The position numbers and the translations under genes are program-made. From contig JAGHVI010000188.1 in the NCBI GenBank assembly GCA_018064385.1, positions 1 through 5,554 of the forward strand: DNA of 5,554 nucleotides, read 5' to 3'. A model generated the notes under the pieces. That model was not told the DNA's origin, ran no database searches, and worked only from the letters and a program-made list of their open reading frames with translations. This document shows positions 5,265 to 5,554 of this stretch, one piece after another. The stretch's first letter is position 1. The number at the start of each line of letters is the position of its first letter. The stretch is from Candidatus Minthenecus merdequi (GTDB taxonomy: Bacteria; Bacteroidota; Bacteroidia; Bacteroidales; Paludibacteraceae).

Positions 5265-5296
5265 TTTGTAATTTCAAATTCTTCCTTATATATTTG
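5265..5296 (+). promoter_or_regulatory. Rightward Bacteroidota promoter for the gene at 5326
   Basis: TTTG at 5265-5268 (-33) and TATATTTG at 5289-5296 (-7, exact TAnnTTTG) are separated by 20 bases. Transcription would start near 5300-5303, giving a leader of about 25 bases with AAGGAA (5311-5316) nine bases before the ATG at 5326. The strong fit of both boxes is the main reason to accept the gene that follows. Confidence 0.75.
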
Positions 5297-5325
5297 CGGC
5301 AAGATTCATAAAGGAATCAGTTTTT

Positions 5326-5554
5326 ATGAAAAACAATTTTTATTATCTAAACGTTTTTGTCCCTTGCTGCTCCGACTGGACCAACATAGGACTCGTCAAG
5401 AAGCATTTTGCTCTTGACCCAACCGCGAATTACGGTAAATGCCTCCTTGTCGTGAATCCTAAGGGTGCAAAATATTGTTGCCAATGCGGGAGTTCTCGGA
5501 CAAATGAAACGCCCGAGAATGAGTTGTATGAATTGTTCAGCAATCCACGTACCC
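5326..5554 (+). CDS. Cysteine-rich protein of unknown function, N-terminal part (runs off window)
   Basis: An ATG at 5326 opens a frame that stays open for 76 codons to the window end. It is supported by a well-formed promoter (5265-5296) and a purine-rich AAGGAA ahead of the start. The N-terminus is MKNNFYYLNVFVPCCSDW. Cysteines occur at 14, 15, 39, 51, 52 and 54; the second cluster, KYCCQCGS (49-56), looks like half of a zinc-binding knuckle, whose partner could be Cys14/Cys15, Cys39 or lie beyond the window. No signal peptide is clear: the hydrophobic run at 6-13 is short and interrupted. It is divergent from the CBASS operon, so it is not in that transcript. I do not recognise the family and give no function; it may be another accessory or defence gene of the same island. 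Confidence 0.66.
   Translation, partial: MKNNFYYLNVFVPCCSDWTNIGLVKKHFALDPTANYGKCLLVVNPKGAKYCCQCGSSRTNETPENELYELFSNPRT

Larger units (their letters stand above)
4978..5325. other. Divergent intergenic region without a gene
   Basis: No convincing coding frame is found between the CBASS promoter and the start codon at 5326. The region holds the CBASS promoter, the repeat cluster (5028-5095), an A/T-rich stretch at 5096-5194 in which nothing is recognised, the 48-base hairpin (5195-5242) and the rightward promoter (5265-5296). No tRNA, CRISPR array or insertion-sequence end is recognised. Confidence 0.65.

Noticed and set aside
5195..5554. Retron (structured RNA followed by a gene)
   Set aside because: The gene at 5326 shows no reverse transcriptase motif in its first 76 residues, and the rightward promoter lies after the hairpin.
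1..5554. CRISPR array, tRNA, rRNA or insertion-sequence ends
   Set aside because: No regularly spaced repeats, no cloverleaf or rRNA segments and no transposase or paired terminal repeats were recognised by eye on either strand.

Overview
The window looks like a defence island on or beside a mobile element in a member of the Bacteroidota (Bacteroides/Prevotella type). Two things point there. The promoters that can be read follow the Bacteroidota pattern (TTTG, about 19-20 bases, TAnnTTTG), and start codons sit behind A-rich leaders, with Shine-Dalgarno motifs weak or absent. The gene families (TIR-STING, RloA/RloB-like pair, tyrosine integrase with this C-terminus) are also common in that phylum.

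Left to right: (1) positions 1-324 hold the 3' end of a tyrosine recombinase/integrase gene on the + strand, cut by the window edge. (2) Positions 325-462 are non-coding and hold a strong inverted repeat with T-rich flanks, probably a bidirectional terminator between converging genes. (3) Positions 463-2341, minus strand, hold a two-gene unit: an AAA15/RloA-like ATPase followed 4 bases later by an RloB-like Toprim-type protein. It has its own TATCTTTG promoter box in the 100-base gap at 2342-2441. (4) Positions 2442-4887, minus strand, hold a three-gene operon whose genes overlap by ATGA: a DncV-like CD-NTase, an E2-like conjugating enzyme with a C-terminal SEC-C zinc motif, and a TIR-STING effector. 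I read this as a CBASS anti-phage operon of the E2-only ('type II-short') layout with a bacterial STING effector. (5) Positions 4888-5325 are a 438-base divergent regulatory region with two good promoters facing apart, short inverted repeats next to the CBASS promoter, a structured leader, and a 48-base near-perfect hairpin that neither promoter should transcribe. (6) From 5326 a cysteine-rich unrecognised gene starts on the + strand and runs off the window.

Proposed working of the CBASS operon: on infection the cyclase makes a cyclic dinucleotide (c-di-GMP is the usual STING ligand in bacteria), the E2 enzyme primes or conjugates the cyclase, and ligand-bound TIR-STING assembles and destroys NAD+, stopping the cell. 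The RloA/RloB-like pair next door resembles the two-protein abortive-infection systems (AbiL type) and would be an independent second defence.

The points most worth a second look are in the cyclase. The first aspartate of the metal-binding DxD motif is a glycine (Gly71), and the C-terminus, which in E2/Cap2-dependent cyclases is expected to be glycine, is arginine. Either the locus is partly inactivated or it is a variant that works differently.
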